Source: Chondrus crispus
Lineage: Eukaryota; Rhodophyta; Florideophyceae; Gigartinales; Gigartinaceae
DNA length: 64,000 nucleotides
Assembly: GCF_000350225.1 (NCBI RefSeq)
Contig: NW_005179210.1
Coordinates: forward strand, 41,378-105,377
Direction of reading: 5' to 3'
Made by a program: the position numbers and the translations under genes. Shown here piece after piece: positions 1 to 11,149 of the stretch (positions within the stretch are counted from its first letter, which is position 1; each line of letters begins with the position of its first letter). The notes under the pieces are model-generated. The model worked only from the letters and a program-made list of their open reading frames with translations, had not been told where the DNA came from and searched no databases.

Positions 1-171
1 TATCCATATCTTCATTGCTCGTATGCAACAGAGTTAGCCTTTTGAGTTCCATATTAATTAAATAATGATAGTGTAATGATAGTGATCTAAGCAGAGCGGT
101 GCAGCAGAGCGATGCGATGCAAGGCGATGCAAAGACGATGCAAAGAATAAAAAACTGCGGCCGAGGGCGAT

Positions 172-459
172 AGAGGTAGAGAGAGAGGACGAGACAAAGA
201 TGACTTAAGGAAGGAGCAAGTAAAAGCAGATTAAAATGTTACGGGGGGCGATAAGTACATTTGCTAACGTTTGTTAACGTTTGTTCGACTTCAAAGAGAC
301 AGGTTCTTTTAGAGAGACAGAGGGGTAGAGAGAGAACGAGACAGAGATGACTTTACGAAGGAGCAAGTAAAAGCACATTGAAATGTTACGCGGGGCGATA
401 AGTACATTTGCTAACGTTTGTTAACGTTTGTTCGACTTCAAAGAGAAAGGTTCTTTTGA
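172..459. repeat. tandem duplication, ~149-bp period
   Basis: Two adjacent copies (about 172-310 and 321-459) share a GAGACAAAGATGACTT-like start, the block AAGGAGCAAGTAAAAGCA, the double TAACGTTTGT and the end CAAAGAGA(C/A)AGGTTCTTTT, with a few substitutions. No coding potential. Confidence 0.85.
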
Positions 460-1371
460 TTAGCGTCGTCGCGTCGCGTCGCAGGCAAAGCTAGCTTCAC
501 CATTACGTTACTCTACTCCTGCCTGTTACCAACAAACTGTCTCGCGTGTCCCCCTTAGTTCCCCCTCGCCCCCAACAGAGTTGTTGTTGTGTGCACTTGT
601 AGTCTGGCTAGAACAACGCACACTCCGTTGGAGAGTTTTTTAAAGAGCCAACGGGTCAGTGCAGGCGGAACGGTTTGGATGAAAACTGAAATTAATGGGA
701 GAGTGACTCTCTCAAGCGCTCCAGTGCAGCAGCATAGTCATAAAATGAGGCCAGAAGCAGGAAGCGGAGGATAACGGAAGAGGGAAGGAGAGGCAGAGCG
801 AGAGCGGGACAAGGACAAAGTCACAGGCACTCGTTAAGCCGTTGATACAAAAGAAAGGGACAGAACACAGCAAAAGGATTAGGACAAGTCAGGTCATCAA
901 CCTGAAACCGGAGCGGAGCAGAGCGGAGCGTACTTTTGACAATGAGACAAGCCATAAAGAATGAGCTAATGAGCGATCGACCGGGCGAGAGAGGTGTTCG
1001 TTGGTTTGTTGGTTTTTGGTTTTGGTTTTTACAATGAGAGAGGCCATAACATAAATAACATAAGAACATAATCTACAATAACAAAAGCTCACAGGCGGAG
1101 CAAGAAAAGTCTTCAAAATGAGGCAGGAAGCGGAACCGTAAGCCGAAGCAAACCGGAGGCGAACCGGAGGGGAAACCAAAAGCGAAAACAGTGGCGAGAG
1201 ACAGGACAAATTAGCGTTAGAGATGGTACCGTGAGCTGCCAAAGCCGGCCAAGAGCAAGGCAAGGCGAGGGGCGGCGAGACACACACAGCAGTGATAGAG
1301 CGCAGCAGGAGGCCATAGCATAGACGAGGGGGCGACGGCGGCGGTGACCGGTAAACCCAGCAACAGCGAAA

Positions 1372-1469
1372 GCGACTCAGCAAGAGCGACTCAGCAAGAG
1401 CGACCCAGCGAAAGCGACACATCCAAAGCGACACAGCCAAAGCGACACAGCCAAAGCGACACAGTGACA
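1372..1469. repeat. 14-bp minisatellite
   Basis: Seven units of the form GCGAC(T/A)CAGC(A/C)A(A/G)A follow one another with single-base variants. It lies directly left of composite repeat copy 1 and is absent from the equivalent place left of copy 2 (24490), so it belongs to the flank. Confidence 0.8.
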
Positions 1470-1508
1470 AGGGCGTTGCCAATAGCGGGAAGAGGAGCGC
1501 CTGCAGAG

Positions 1509-2360
1509 CGACAAGAGAAGCAGCGGAAACGGTAGCGGCAGTAGCGGCGGTGGCAACGGCAGCAGCGGCAGCGGCCCCAGCGGCAGCAGCGTCCCCAGCG
1601 GCCCCAGCGGCGGCAACGGCAAAACCAGCGGCGCCAGCGGCGCCAGCGGCGGGGCGGGGCGGGGCAACGGGAAATCCAGCAGCGAAAGTGACAGCGGCGG
1701 CAAAACCAGCGACGAAAACGGCACCGGCGGCAAAACCAGCGGCGGAAGCGGTGCGGCGGCTGCAGCAGAAGAAGCCGCAACAGCACACAGCGTCGGCGGC
1801 ATTGGCAGCGAAAGTTGAGCAGGACGGAACGTCGGAAGAGGTGAGGCGGTGTGCGAAGGTGGCGTGTGGTGATGGGGAGGGAATTGCGCTGATGGCGAAA
1901 CTTTGCTCCCCATAAATACATAAATCTCAGCGCCGTATTGCAAAGCAGCACAAAACCTTCGTCATACGTACACAAATTCAAAAATACCTAATCCCATCAA
2001 CTGCCAATCCCAAATAATTGCTAATCCCTTAATTACGCTAATATCTTAATTACGTTAATCCCCTTCATCCCTGTACCCTCTCATTCCTCGTAATCCCCGA
2101 ATCCTCCTAATCCCCTAAATCCCCCCAATCCTCTTAATCTCTGAATCCTTCAAATATCTTAATCATCCTAATCGGACGAATCCCCGAATCCCACGAATCT
2201 CCTATTCCCACCTACTCTCCTACTCTTCTAAATCTCCAAAGCACACCGAATCCCTAAAGTACAAAAACAACCCTACTTTTGAATCCCTTACTCTATATAA
2301 TACAAGGGAATATACCTTACTACTATAACCGAATATATATAATATAAAAGAAATAACTCC
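1509..2360. repeat. composite repeat, left part, copy 1 (GGC-rich then AATCCC-rich)
   Basis: Starts at CGACAAGAGAAGCAGCGG and matches 24490-25195 in the same orientation. The first ~280 bp is a degenerate AGCGGC/GGCAACGGC field. A conserved ~200-bp stretch follows (TTGCTCCCCATAAATACATAAATC, CAAAACCTTCGTCATACGTACAC), then a degenerate TAATCCC field (about 1985-2240), longer here than in copy 2. It abuts the satellite array, and the same pairing recurs at 24490, so the two parts probably moved together. The Ala/Gly-type frames here are rejected as genes. Confidence 0.8.
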
Positions 2361-5300
2361 TAATTGCGACGCCGTATTTAGTTCGTACGTGCGCATTGGG
2401 ACGCAGTTGGTCTAATATGAGGCCCTGCCACTAAATCTGCCTGCTGCAGTATGGCCCCCGAACGATACGTTTTGGGCATCTGCCAAGCTTGTCAGACACG
2501 GGACAGGCTCCGTGATAAAATATAAAGTCAAAAAAATGCCTGTGCGCCTATAATCGCACAGGGCAAAAATTAAATTTTGCGCACTGACATTTCATTGGCT
2601 GTGCGCCGCCGTCGAACACATTTGGGTCAGAAATTGGCAACAGCAATGTGGCGAATTCAGCGCGATTGAAGGTGCCGCCGTGTAAATCGGCCTATGTTTA
2701 GTTCTGGCGTCAGTTCCCGCAGGACGATACGTTTTGGGCATAGGTCAGGATCGATACGTAATGACAAAAGACGTATCGTCCGGGCCTCAATCATCGTAGT
2801 TGGGATTTCGGTACTGACTACGGTATATGGCTCAAAACGTATCGTTCTGGTTGATTTTGACGGGGCCAATTTTCCGGTGGGACGATACGTTTTTAGGCCG
2901 ATATACACGGCGGCACCCTCATACGCACTGGATTCGCCACATTGCTGTTGCCCATTTTCTGGCCCAAATTTTGCCGACGGCAACGCACAGCCAATAAAAT
3001 GTCAGTGCGCAAAATTTAATTTTTGCGCTGTGTGATATTGCACGGGGCACAAATTTAATTTTATTACCTGTGCGCCGCGCCTATAATATTAGAGGCGCGG
3101 CGCACAGGCATTATTTTTAACTCATATTTTATCACGTACCGTGCCCGGCGTCTGGCAAGCTTGTCAGATGCCCAAAACGTGTCGTGGTGGGGCTCATATT
3201 GCAGCAGGCAGATTTAGTGGCAGGGCCTCATATTAGACCCACTGCGTCCCAATGCGCACGTACGAACTACGCAATAAGGCGTCGTAATTTAATGTTCTAC
3301 GTGTAGTTCCGTCGTCAGTTCCCGCAGGACGATACGTTTTCGGCATATGTCAGGATCTATACGTAATGACAAAAAACGTATCGTCCGGGCCTCAATCGTC
3401 GTATGTGGGATTTCGGTACTGACTACGGTATATGGCTCAAAACGTATCGTTCTGGTTGATTTTGACGGGGCCAATTTTCCGGTGGGACGATACGTTTTTA
3501 GGCCGATATACACGGCGGCACCCTCATACGCGCTGAATTCGCCACATTGCTGTTGCCCATTTTCTGGCCCAAATTTTGCCGACGGCGGCGCAAAGCCAAT
3601 AAAATGTCAGTGCGCAAGATTTAATTTTTGCCTTGTGCGATTATAGGCGCGGCGCACACGCAATATTTTTAACTTCATATTTTATCACGTACGTGTCCGG
3701 CATCTCGCAAGCTTGTCAGATGCCCAAAACGTATCGTGCTGGGGACCATCCTGCAGCAGGCAGATTTAGTGGCAGGGCCTCATATTAGACCCACTGCGTC
3801 CCAATGCGCACGTACGAACTACGCAATAAGGCGTCGTAATTTAATGTTCTACGTGTAGTTCCGTCGTCAGTTCCCGCAGGACGATACGTTTTCGGCATAT
3901 GTCAGGATCTATACGTAATGACAAAAAACGTATCGTCCGGGCCTCAATCGTCGTATGTGGGATTTCGGTACTGACTACGGTATATGGCTCAAAACGTATC
4001 GTTCTGGTTGATTTTGACGGGGCCAATTTTCCGGTGGGACGATACGTTTTTAGGCCGATTTACACGGCAGCACCCTCAATCGCGCTGAATTCGCCACATT
4101 GCTGTTGCCCATTTTCTGGCCCAAATTTTGCCGACGGCGGCGCAAAGCCAATAAAATGTCAGTGCGCAAGATTTAATTTTTGCCTTGTGCGATTATAGGC
4201 GCGGCGCACACGCAATATTTTTAACTTCATATTTTATCACGTACGTGTCCGGCATCTCGCAAGCTTGTCAGATGCCCAAAACGTATCGTGCTGGGGACCA
4301 TCCTGCAGCAGGCAGATTTAGTGGCAGGGCCTCATATTAGACCCACTGCGTCCCAATGCGCACGTACGAACTACGCAATAAGGCGTCGTAATTTAATGTT
4401 CTACGTGTAGTTCCGTCGTCAGTTCCCGCAGGACGATACGTTTTCGGCATATGTCAGGATCTATACGTAATGACAAAAAACGTATCGTCCGGGCCTCAAT
4501 CGTCGTATGTGGGATTTCGGTACTGACTACGGTATATGGCTCAAAACGTATCGTTCTGGTTGATTTTGACGGGGCCAATTTTCCGGTGGGACGATACGTT
4601 TTTAGGCCGATATACACGGCGGCACCCTCATACGCGCTGAATTCGCCACATTGCTGTTGCCCATTTTCTGGCCCAAATTTTGCCGACGGCGGCGCAAAGC
4701 CAATAAAATGTCAGTGCGCAAGATTTAATTTTTGCCTTGTGCGATTATAGGCGCAGCGCACAGGCAATATTTTTAACTTCATATTTTATCACGTACGTGT
4801 CCGGCGTCTCGCAAGCTTGTCAGATGCCCAAAACGTATCGTGCTGGGGGCCATATTACAGCAGGCAGATTTAGTGGCAGGGCCTCACATTAGACCCACTG
4901 CGTCCCAATGCGCACGTACGAACTACGCAATAAGGCGTCGTAATTTAATGTTCTACGTGTAGTTCCGTCGTCAGTTCCCGCAGGACGATACGTTTTCGGC
5001 ATATGTCAGGATCTATACGTAATGACAAAAAACGTATCGTCCGGGCCTCAATCGTCGTATGTGGGATTTCGGTACTGACTACGGTATATGGCTCAAAACG
5101 TATCGTTCTGGTTGATTTTGACGGGGCCAATTTTCCGGTGGGACGATACGTTTTTAGGCCGATTTACACGGCAGCACCCTCAATCGCGCTGAATTCGCCA
5201 CATTGCTGTTGCCCATTTTCTGGCCCAAATTTTGCCGACGGCGGCGCAAAGCCAATAAAATGTCAGTGCGCAAGATTTAATTTTTGCCTTGTGCGATTAT

Positions 5301-6083
5301 AGGCGCGGCGCACACGCAATATTTTTAACTTCATATTTTATCACGTACGTGTCCGGCATCTCGCAAGCTTGTCAGATGCCCAAAACGTATCGTGCTGGGG
5401 ACCATCCTGCAGCAGGCAGATTTAGTGGCAGGGCCTCATATTAGACCCACTGCGTCCCAATGCGCACGTACGAACTACGCAATAAGGCGTCGTAATTTAA
5501 TGTTCTACGTGTAGTTCCGTCGTCAGTTCCCGCAGGACGATACGTTTTCGGCATATGTCAGGATCTATACGTAATGACAAAAAACGTATCGTCCGGGCCT
5601 CAATCGTCGTATGTGGGATTTCGGTACTGACTACGGTATATGGCTCAAAACGTATCGTTCTGGTTGATTTTGACGGGGCCAATTTTCCGGTGGGACGATA
5701 CGTTTTTAGGCCGATATACACGGCGGCACCCTCATACGCACTGGATTCGCCACATTGCTGTTGTCCATTTTCTGGCCCAAATTTTGCCGACGGCGGCGCA
5801 CAGCCAATAAAATGTCAGTGCGCAAAATTTAATTTTTGCGCTGTGCGATATTGCACGGGGCACAAATTTAATTTTATTACCTGTGCGCCGCGCCTATAAT
5901 ATTAGAGGCGCGGCGCACAGGCATTATTTTTAACTCATATTTTATCACGTACCGTGCCCGGCGTCTGGCAAGCTTGTCAGATGCCCAAAACGTATCGTGG
6001 TGGGGGTCATATTACAGCAAGCAGATTTAGTGGCAGGGCCTCATATTAGACCCACTGCGTCCCAATGCGCACGTACGAACTAT
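2361..6083 (+). repeat. satellite array 1, ~552-bp monomers with inverted ends
   Basis: Five monomers of 552 bp in plus orientation begin at about 3286, 3838, 4390, 4942 and 5494. A divergent plus copy lies at 2692-3285, and an inverted partial monomer at 2361-2691. The outer ends are inverted repeats: TAATTGCGACGCCGTATTTAG at the left, and its complement, truncated, at the right. Monomers alternate between two types, told apart by GATATACACGGCGGCACC versus GATTTACACGGCAGCACC, giving a 1,104-bp higher-order unit. Each carries about five GATACGTTTT motifs in both orientations. Hairpins of ~17-bp arms (GCGCCGCGCC) lie near 3070-3112 and 5880-5922. Open frames of 61-114 aa recur but are by-products. 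The array interrupts the SET-like domain at 6083. Confidence 0.95.
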
Positions 6084-8681
6084 GCTGTACTTGTTGAAGC
6101 GCTTGACCGTGACACCTAAGATACCTTCACCGTACGTCTTATGACCTACATTGCGGGATGCCAAGTCATGGTAAATGAGTGTACCGAAGAAAGAGAAGAT
6201 TTTGTCGCCCTTGGCGAACGTCCTGGAAGCAAAGATGCCCATTCCAGCTCTTTCATATTTGATTGTCGACGGAGCAAGAAAAACACCTGCATTGGTGTAA
6301 TCGGTGATCATAAGAGTCTTGGGGTCCGTTTGCTCTTACAGTCCTCGAAATTCGCGAGTCCACTTGTGCACTGGTTTTTTAGGCAACGCACAAGGAACTC
6401 GGGATTATTCCATTCGGCAGCGAGATGTGCTAGCAAGTGTTGCGGATGGATTTGATATTGAGGCATGCCTTTTGGAGAATTCCATCCAGGATCAGAAGGC
6501 ATCCTATAATTCTTGTCGTAGTCGTTGACGTACAAAGCGGCGTCCAGAAGTTCGGGGGAGAAAGGCACATCCGTTTTGCGTTCGGAAATGATGCGTGCAA
6601 TGCATTTGAAAACATGCTTGGAGGCATGGCTGTAACAGATACTGCCCTTTTCGCATCCAACGAATTGGGGATGTTTGGGCAAGTCGAAGCAGGCTATAGC
6701 AGTTGCGAACGTTCCAGAAAACAGGTCCGCGACGATGTCACCTGGCTGAGAAATCAGCTGATGAGTTCTTTGAGCACACTTAGAGGTTTTTGCTCTGGCC
6801 GAAGGTCTGCCGTTCCAGAGTTGTCAGACTTCTGAACTCGAACGGATTCGGAAGGAAGAAGCCCCTTGCAGTTGTCAATTACATTTCGATAAGCTGGATA
6901 GGTTGAAGCGACGTAGTTGAAGTTCTTGTAATTGACCATTTCTCTTTTTTCTGCTTGAGACGGTGCCAGTTTCGTTAAATGAACTGCAAACTCGGCAATA
7001 GACGACAGTGTATTGGAAGACCTGTATGAGGCACCGTTTCGAGCTGACAGGTGCTTGGTAAAGATAATTGGAACTGAATCGACATCAAAAGTTGGTCGCT
7101 CAGCTTGGGTGTTACGGTCGGTCTTGCGATCGTTGAAGTGCTTTTCCCAGAGGCTGAATTGTTGGATACTGCAGTAAATGACTGCATGCCCTCCTGGACG
7201 AAGGAGACAGGCGGCTCTCTCAACGACCATTTTCATTTGATCTTCAGTAAGGTCGTCGTACGTTGCGTTCCTGGATCCTGCCAATCTTCTATTGTTGAAC
7301 GGAGGATCTGTGAGGAGCAGCTGGACTTTTCCTAGTATTGGAGACGTGGAACCCAAGCTCTCCTCAGTATCTTGTATTTTCTCAAAGGGAACATCGTGCA
7401 TCCTCAAGAAGGGCGTCATTTCCTTCTCTAGAGTAGCCCATTTCTTTTTCATCTCTTGATCTGTAATCTCTGGGAGTTCGGCAATTGTGTAGTCGTCTGT
7501 GGGCGGTGAACATGAACGTGGCTTGGTTTGCAGAGGATTTGACGGCGTGGCATTAGCTTCATCAATATCCATTGCGTCGTCTCCAGTCGCCTGGGGCATT
7601 GTGGACCGAATCTTCTGTACCAATGTGGAGGAGAGGAGTTGGAACCGAGATAGTACAACTCCTCCAGGTGGAATCTTGAAACGATCCATATGACCCCATT
7701 CGGAATTTTGTGAGCGGGTGTATAAATCAGTCGAGCTTATTGCTTCGCGGACGTCTGAGAAGAAGTCTTCAGCGAATATTCTGATGGCGTTGTCCAATTC
7801 ATGAGGGCAACCAACCACACCCTCGAAGGTGTCTTGGGCCTCATGAGTGGGTTCGGCATCGATGTTGATGTGCTGAAGTTGTATGTAAGGGGCGAATCCA
7901 TCAGTGCGTTTTGAAATGACTTCAAACTGCAGAGCAGAATTGACACGCACGTAATGGGGGACCATGTCTTCAATACTTTAAAAGCCAAGGTAAACTGCAA
8001 ATGCGTCCCATGCCCTTGTTATTGCTTGAATAGTTTTTCTAATCCGTTGTGAATGTTTTTTGAGACTGCTCGGAGAGACTGTTTCAAGGAATGCTTTGTC
8101 AGTTGTTGCCTTGCCGTCGGACAACTTTCGCTTTTTTCTTTGCGGTCTCTTTACGGCCTTCAACGTTTTAGAGAGATATGCAATGGCTGAAAGAAAGACT
8201 AGTTGCTCAAATCGCGTGCATGGTTCAGTGCGGAGATTGCCTTTCGCGAGAGACTGGGTCTTGGGGGCTCCAAGATCGGTGAAGAAACCGCAGACGACAG
8301 CATCCAACCTAAACCAGTCGCTTTCTTCTATTGTCGCGTCGATGAAATCGCGGACGCGACAGTCCGTTTCATTTAGTTCACAATCCGCAGCGAGAGCGAT
8401 GCGATAGTACTGGCCATGAGCATTGATACAGAGCTTGTTCTTCAGGTCGGTGGTGGAGTAGACTTCGTGACGCTGGGTCCGACTTCCGTTGCAAAGGATG
8501 GCTTTCAGAAGGTCTGTACTTCTGTCGGCGTTGCAACTGTCCTGGATTCTCGAATCGTGAGGATCCATTTATAAAACGGCACGAAGAGTTGGTCCTTGCG
8601 GGAAGCATTTTCGTTTGTTCGGTTCCAGATGCTCCTGCAGATGAGAAAATGCTTGACAAGGTACGCAATTCTTGAAGACAT
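6083..8681 (-). pseudogene. DNA amino-methyltransferase fused to SET-like domain, broken and truncated
   Basis: Probable start is the ATG at 8681. Homologous reading runs leftward through four lesions: a frame change near 8570, an in-frame TAA at 7978-7980, a frame change near 6750 and one near 6335. The N-terminal ~230 residues are unrecognised. The open stretch 7965-6754 holds the catalytic motif IV, LLLTDPPFNN, near 7308-7297, then a conserved QKPLSVLKELI segment. After the frame change come PGDIVADLFSG (motif I, SAM loop) and FVGCEKG. Catalytic motif before SAM motif, with KP-x-LL just ahead of motif I, is the beta-class order of N6-adenine or N4-cytosine DNA methyltransferases. The last part (6311-6083) reads ERAGMGIFASRTFAKGDKIF, a SET N-terminal pattern, and is cut by satellite array 1. 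SET histidine/tyrosine motifs are lost, so that call is less sure. Divergent from the ParB-fold gene across ~1.9 kb. Confidence 0.72.
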
Positions 8682-9523
8682 GGTTAAGTTATTATGTGTA
8701 GCGAGATGAGAGAGCCTTGGTGTCGCAGCGGAGGTGGTTGTGGAGGTGTTTGTCAAGGTGTTTGTCGAGGTGGTTGTCGAGGTGGGTGAGGAAAGGATGA
8801 ACTTGAAATCCTTGAGCCAGCGTGAAATTGACGCGAGAGAGAGTTGACCAAAAGCTCACTCTTCGGAAGAAAGGAAAGGCAACCGCTGAAAATGTGATTG
8901 GTAAGACTGAAAAGTGAGCACCTAAAAAAGAGTAGTTGAGAACGTGGGAAGCGACCACTTAAACCGGTCTTGAACGCGCTTGGCGTGCCGTGCCATTACA
9001 AAGGTACATAGTTTATATAGCACGAAAAATATGGGTTGCCACCCATACCGCTAATGAAAATCTTGTCGTGCAACAATTTTTGGTTGGATTTTAGATTTTA
9101 TTAATTTTTTATATCCGTAGTGGTGTTCCGTAGTGTAAAGCAGCGACACGGCCACCTGGAAGTCCGGGATGAATACCGTCGTGGTGCGGACCGTTTGTGG
9201 TCGGAAGCAGTGACACGGCCGGTTAAACGTCTGCGCGTACCTTGCTTGGTCAGCACCGTTTATTCACGGAAAGAAGGATTGCAACCGCTTATTGTCTCCG
9301 AAAGGCGGCCTCTTAGAGAGGCCTTGAACCATTTTGGAGAAGAAGCATTAAGAAGGGAAAATGTGATTACGGGGGGGTACCTAATAGAGGAGAGATTCAA
9401 AGAGAGCATAGAATCACAGAAGGCACCACACTAGAGAAATTTGTCCATTTCGGTAGTTAAAAAGGTAGTGTTTGTTCATTTGATCACTTGTTCTTCCCAC
9501 ACGTGTCACATCTGTGACGGGGC

Positions 9524-9661
9524 TGTCGCGCGACAAGATTTTCAGAAGCTGTATGGGTGGCCAGCGATACTAAAACTGGATTTATTTTTGGTAATTTTTT
9601 AGAGGGTGATTCCTGTATGGCTGGCCACCCATACAGCTTGTGAAAATCTTGTCGCGCGACA
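9524..9661. repeat. hairpin MITE-like repeat, copy a
   Basis: Terminal inverted repeats start TGTCGCGCGACAAGATTTTCA at the left and are mirrored at the right. Inner arms GCTGTATGGGTGGCCAGC pair with GCTGGCCACCCATACAGC around a ~50-bp AT-rich loop. Members of the same family are at 10044, 51368, 51779, 53886 and 54566. Confidence 0.85.
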
Positions 9662-10043
9662 ACAATTTTTGGATGGATTTTTTAATCTTTTTTATTCTTT
9701 TACGTCGGTAGTGTAAAGCAGCGACATGCCCGGCTGAGTGTCTAGGAGTCCGGGCGGGATGATAACCTTCGTGGTGCTGACCGTGCGGACCGCGGTTGGT
9801 CTGGCGCAGTGACTCAGCAGTGATACAGCCGGTTAAGAGCGCGCCAATCCCTTCCTTGGTCGCGACTGTTTATTGATTAGTTGAGTACGAGTTGCACGAG
9901 TTGTTGATGGCTTGGAATAAGTGGTGTTGGCCGCGTGTAGCATACAATTGTCTAGTTATTAGTATATTATTATTAAACGAACAATACGAGTACCAGGGTT
10001 ATATGATGACACGTGTTACACCTGTTGACGGGGGAAAAGGGGC

Positions 10044-10182
10044 TGTCGCGGGACAAGACTTCCAAATGCTGTATGGGTGGCCAGCCATACTAAAACTGGA
10101 CAAATATTTTGGTAATTTTTTCGAGGTTGATTCCAGTTTGGGTAGCCACCCGTACAGTATTTGGAAATCTTGTCGCGCGACA
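10044..10182. repeat. hairpin MITE-like repeat, copy b
   Basis: Same architecture as the copy at 9524: TGTCGCGGGACAAGACTTCCA at the left, TTGTCGCGCGACA at the right, paired arms GTATGGGTGGCCAGCCATAC and GGTAGCCACCCGTACAG, and an AT-rich loop. Arms are more diverged here. Confidence 0.8.
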
Positions 10183-10230
10183 AAACAATTTTCGGGCAAG
10201 GCAATTTTTGGTTAATTTTTTTTATGCGTG

Positions 10231-10385
10231 GTGTAAAGCAGTGACACGGCCGGTTAAAGCTCGAAATTACCTCTCTTGGTGCAAGGCAGGGACACGGCCG
10301 GTTAAAGCTCTGAAATTACCTTTCTTGCTGTAAAGCAGGGACACGGCCGGTTGGAGTCCCAGATTACCTTCCTGGTGGCGACCGT
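10231..10385. repeat. ~49-bp tandem repeat with GACACGGCCGGTT core
   Basis: Three units begin near 10231, 10279 and 10328. Each has the form (G/C)TG(T/C)AA(A/G)GCAG-GACACGGCCGGTT, followed by an AAATTACC or AGATTACC block. Related single copies occur near 9137, 9205, 9711 and 9820. It lies ~230 bp upstream of the ParB-fold start codon, so it could be regulatory, but nothing in the sequence proves it. Confidence 0.7.
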
Positions 10386-10613
10386 TTATTGGTTAAGAGA
10401 AAGGAATATTGCACCGTTTTATTGGTCAAACTGCTTGGGGGGGCTCAGAAACCCTCTGTTCGAAGACTAATAAATCGAACCGCATTGAGTTGGACACGAG
10501 ACCTGCCCACGACGCACACAACAATTCCCACAACATTCTCACACGAACTCATACATACTCATCACACACACATACTCGTCACACGTCTTACAACACTCAG
10601 CAAAGCTTTCAAG

Positions 10614-11149
10614 ATGCAGCCGACGAACAACCAAGAGACTTCATCCCGTGGAAACGGAACGGACGAGCACGAGGGCGAACAATCCGTTCCGATGGCCGTA
10701 GACCCTGTAGTTTCGGCGGAAACGCCGCCGACGAAGAAAGACCACGGACCCCAGAACGAGAAGGACCTGGCCGACTACGACAGTTCAGATGAGGAGGAGA
10801 AAGTCCACCAAGGTCCTACTTTCGGCTCCTACTTGGGGAAATGCGATGCGTCCTGGTGTCAAATTCCTGCTCTGAACAAGCGCAAGTGCTCTACCTGCAA
10901 CAAGTATGTGCATGATGCATGTGATGCTGGAGAGATGAAGTTCGAGGCCATTTCGCTTGCCAAGGGAAGAAGCCAAAGCAATATGGCATGTTCCCGGGAG
11001 TGTTTCGTTCAGGAAACGGGGTTACCGAAAAGTGTTTTGAAGACGCACAAGACTGGTGCTGGTGCTAGTTCTAAAGAAGCCCAGGTAACTGCTAAGAACC
11101 GTGACGCCTCTGACCTCGTGGTGGGGATGGAAGGACTAACAGCATCCGC
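10614..11149 (+). pseudogene. zinc-finger/ParB-fold protein, 5' part (split by Gypsy element)
   Basis: Start chosen at ATG 10614 (context TTTCAAGATGC), after a CA-rich leader; the frame is open upstream but low in protein character. The first ~70 residues are hydrophilic and acidic (ADYDSSDEEEKV). A cysteine cluster follows: CDASWC, CSTCNKYVHDAC, and NMACSRECF, which resembles a treble-clef or PHD-like zinc finger. The frame ends where the LTR starts at 11150. With the Gypsy element and one 5-bp duplication excluded, the same frame continues at 22620 without a stop, so both parts are one gene. I infer a nuclear, DNA- or chromatin-associated protein. Family not identified beyond the ParB-like domain downstream. 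Confidence 0.75.

Larger units (their letters stand above)
1..1508. other. non-coding, repeat-bearing left flank
   Basis: No convincing coding region on either strand. The sequence is purine-rich on the plus strand, with many GAGAGA and AGCGA runs. It contains a direct tandem duplication (172-459) and a 14-bp minisatellite (1372-1469), listed separately. Alanine-, arginine- or proline-rich open frames between 889 and 1981 follow base composition and have no domain-like pattern. Confidence 0.6.
8682..10613. other. divergent intergenic region with hairpins and ~49-bp repeats
   Basis: Lies between the minus-strand methyltransferase-SET gene and the plus-strand ParB-fold gene. It has no convincing gene. 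From 9031 to about 10390 a unit recurs about three times: a hairpin arm, an AT-rich stretch containing CAATTTTTGG, a GTGTAAAGCAG(C/T)GACACGGCC block, and GACCGTTTATTG. The last ~200 bp before 10614 is CA-rich on the plus strand (CACACACATACTCGTCACACG), as in many fungal 5' regions. Confidence 0.6.

Noticed and set aside
889-1981. Long Ala-, Pro- and Arg-rich ORFs over the GGC-rich field (similar at 24443-24929)
   Set aside because: Three overlapping frames with compositions dictated by the AGCGGC repeat; no domain, and length differs between the two copies with the repeat.
2657-5899. Series of 61-115-residue ORFs on both strands in the satellite arrays (also 25213-27481)
   Set aside because: They repeat with the 552-bp monomer, exist on both strands at the same place and vary at array edges. 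They are by-products of a stop-poor satellite.
6141-6835. Plus-strand ORFs opposite the methyltransferase-SET gene
   Set aside because: The minus strand carries recognisable motifs across the same bases; the plus frames show none.
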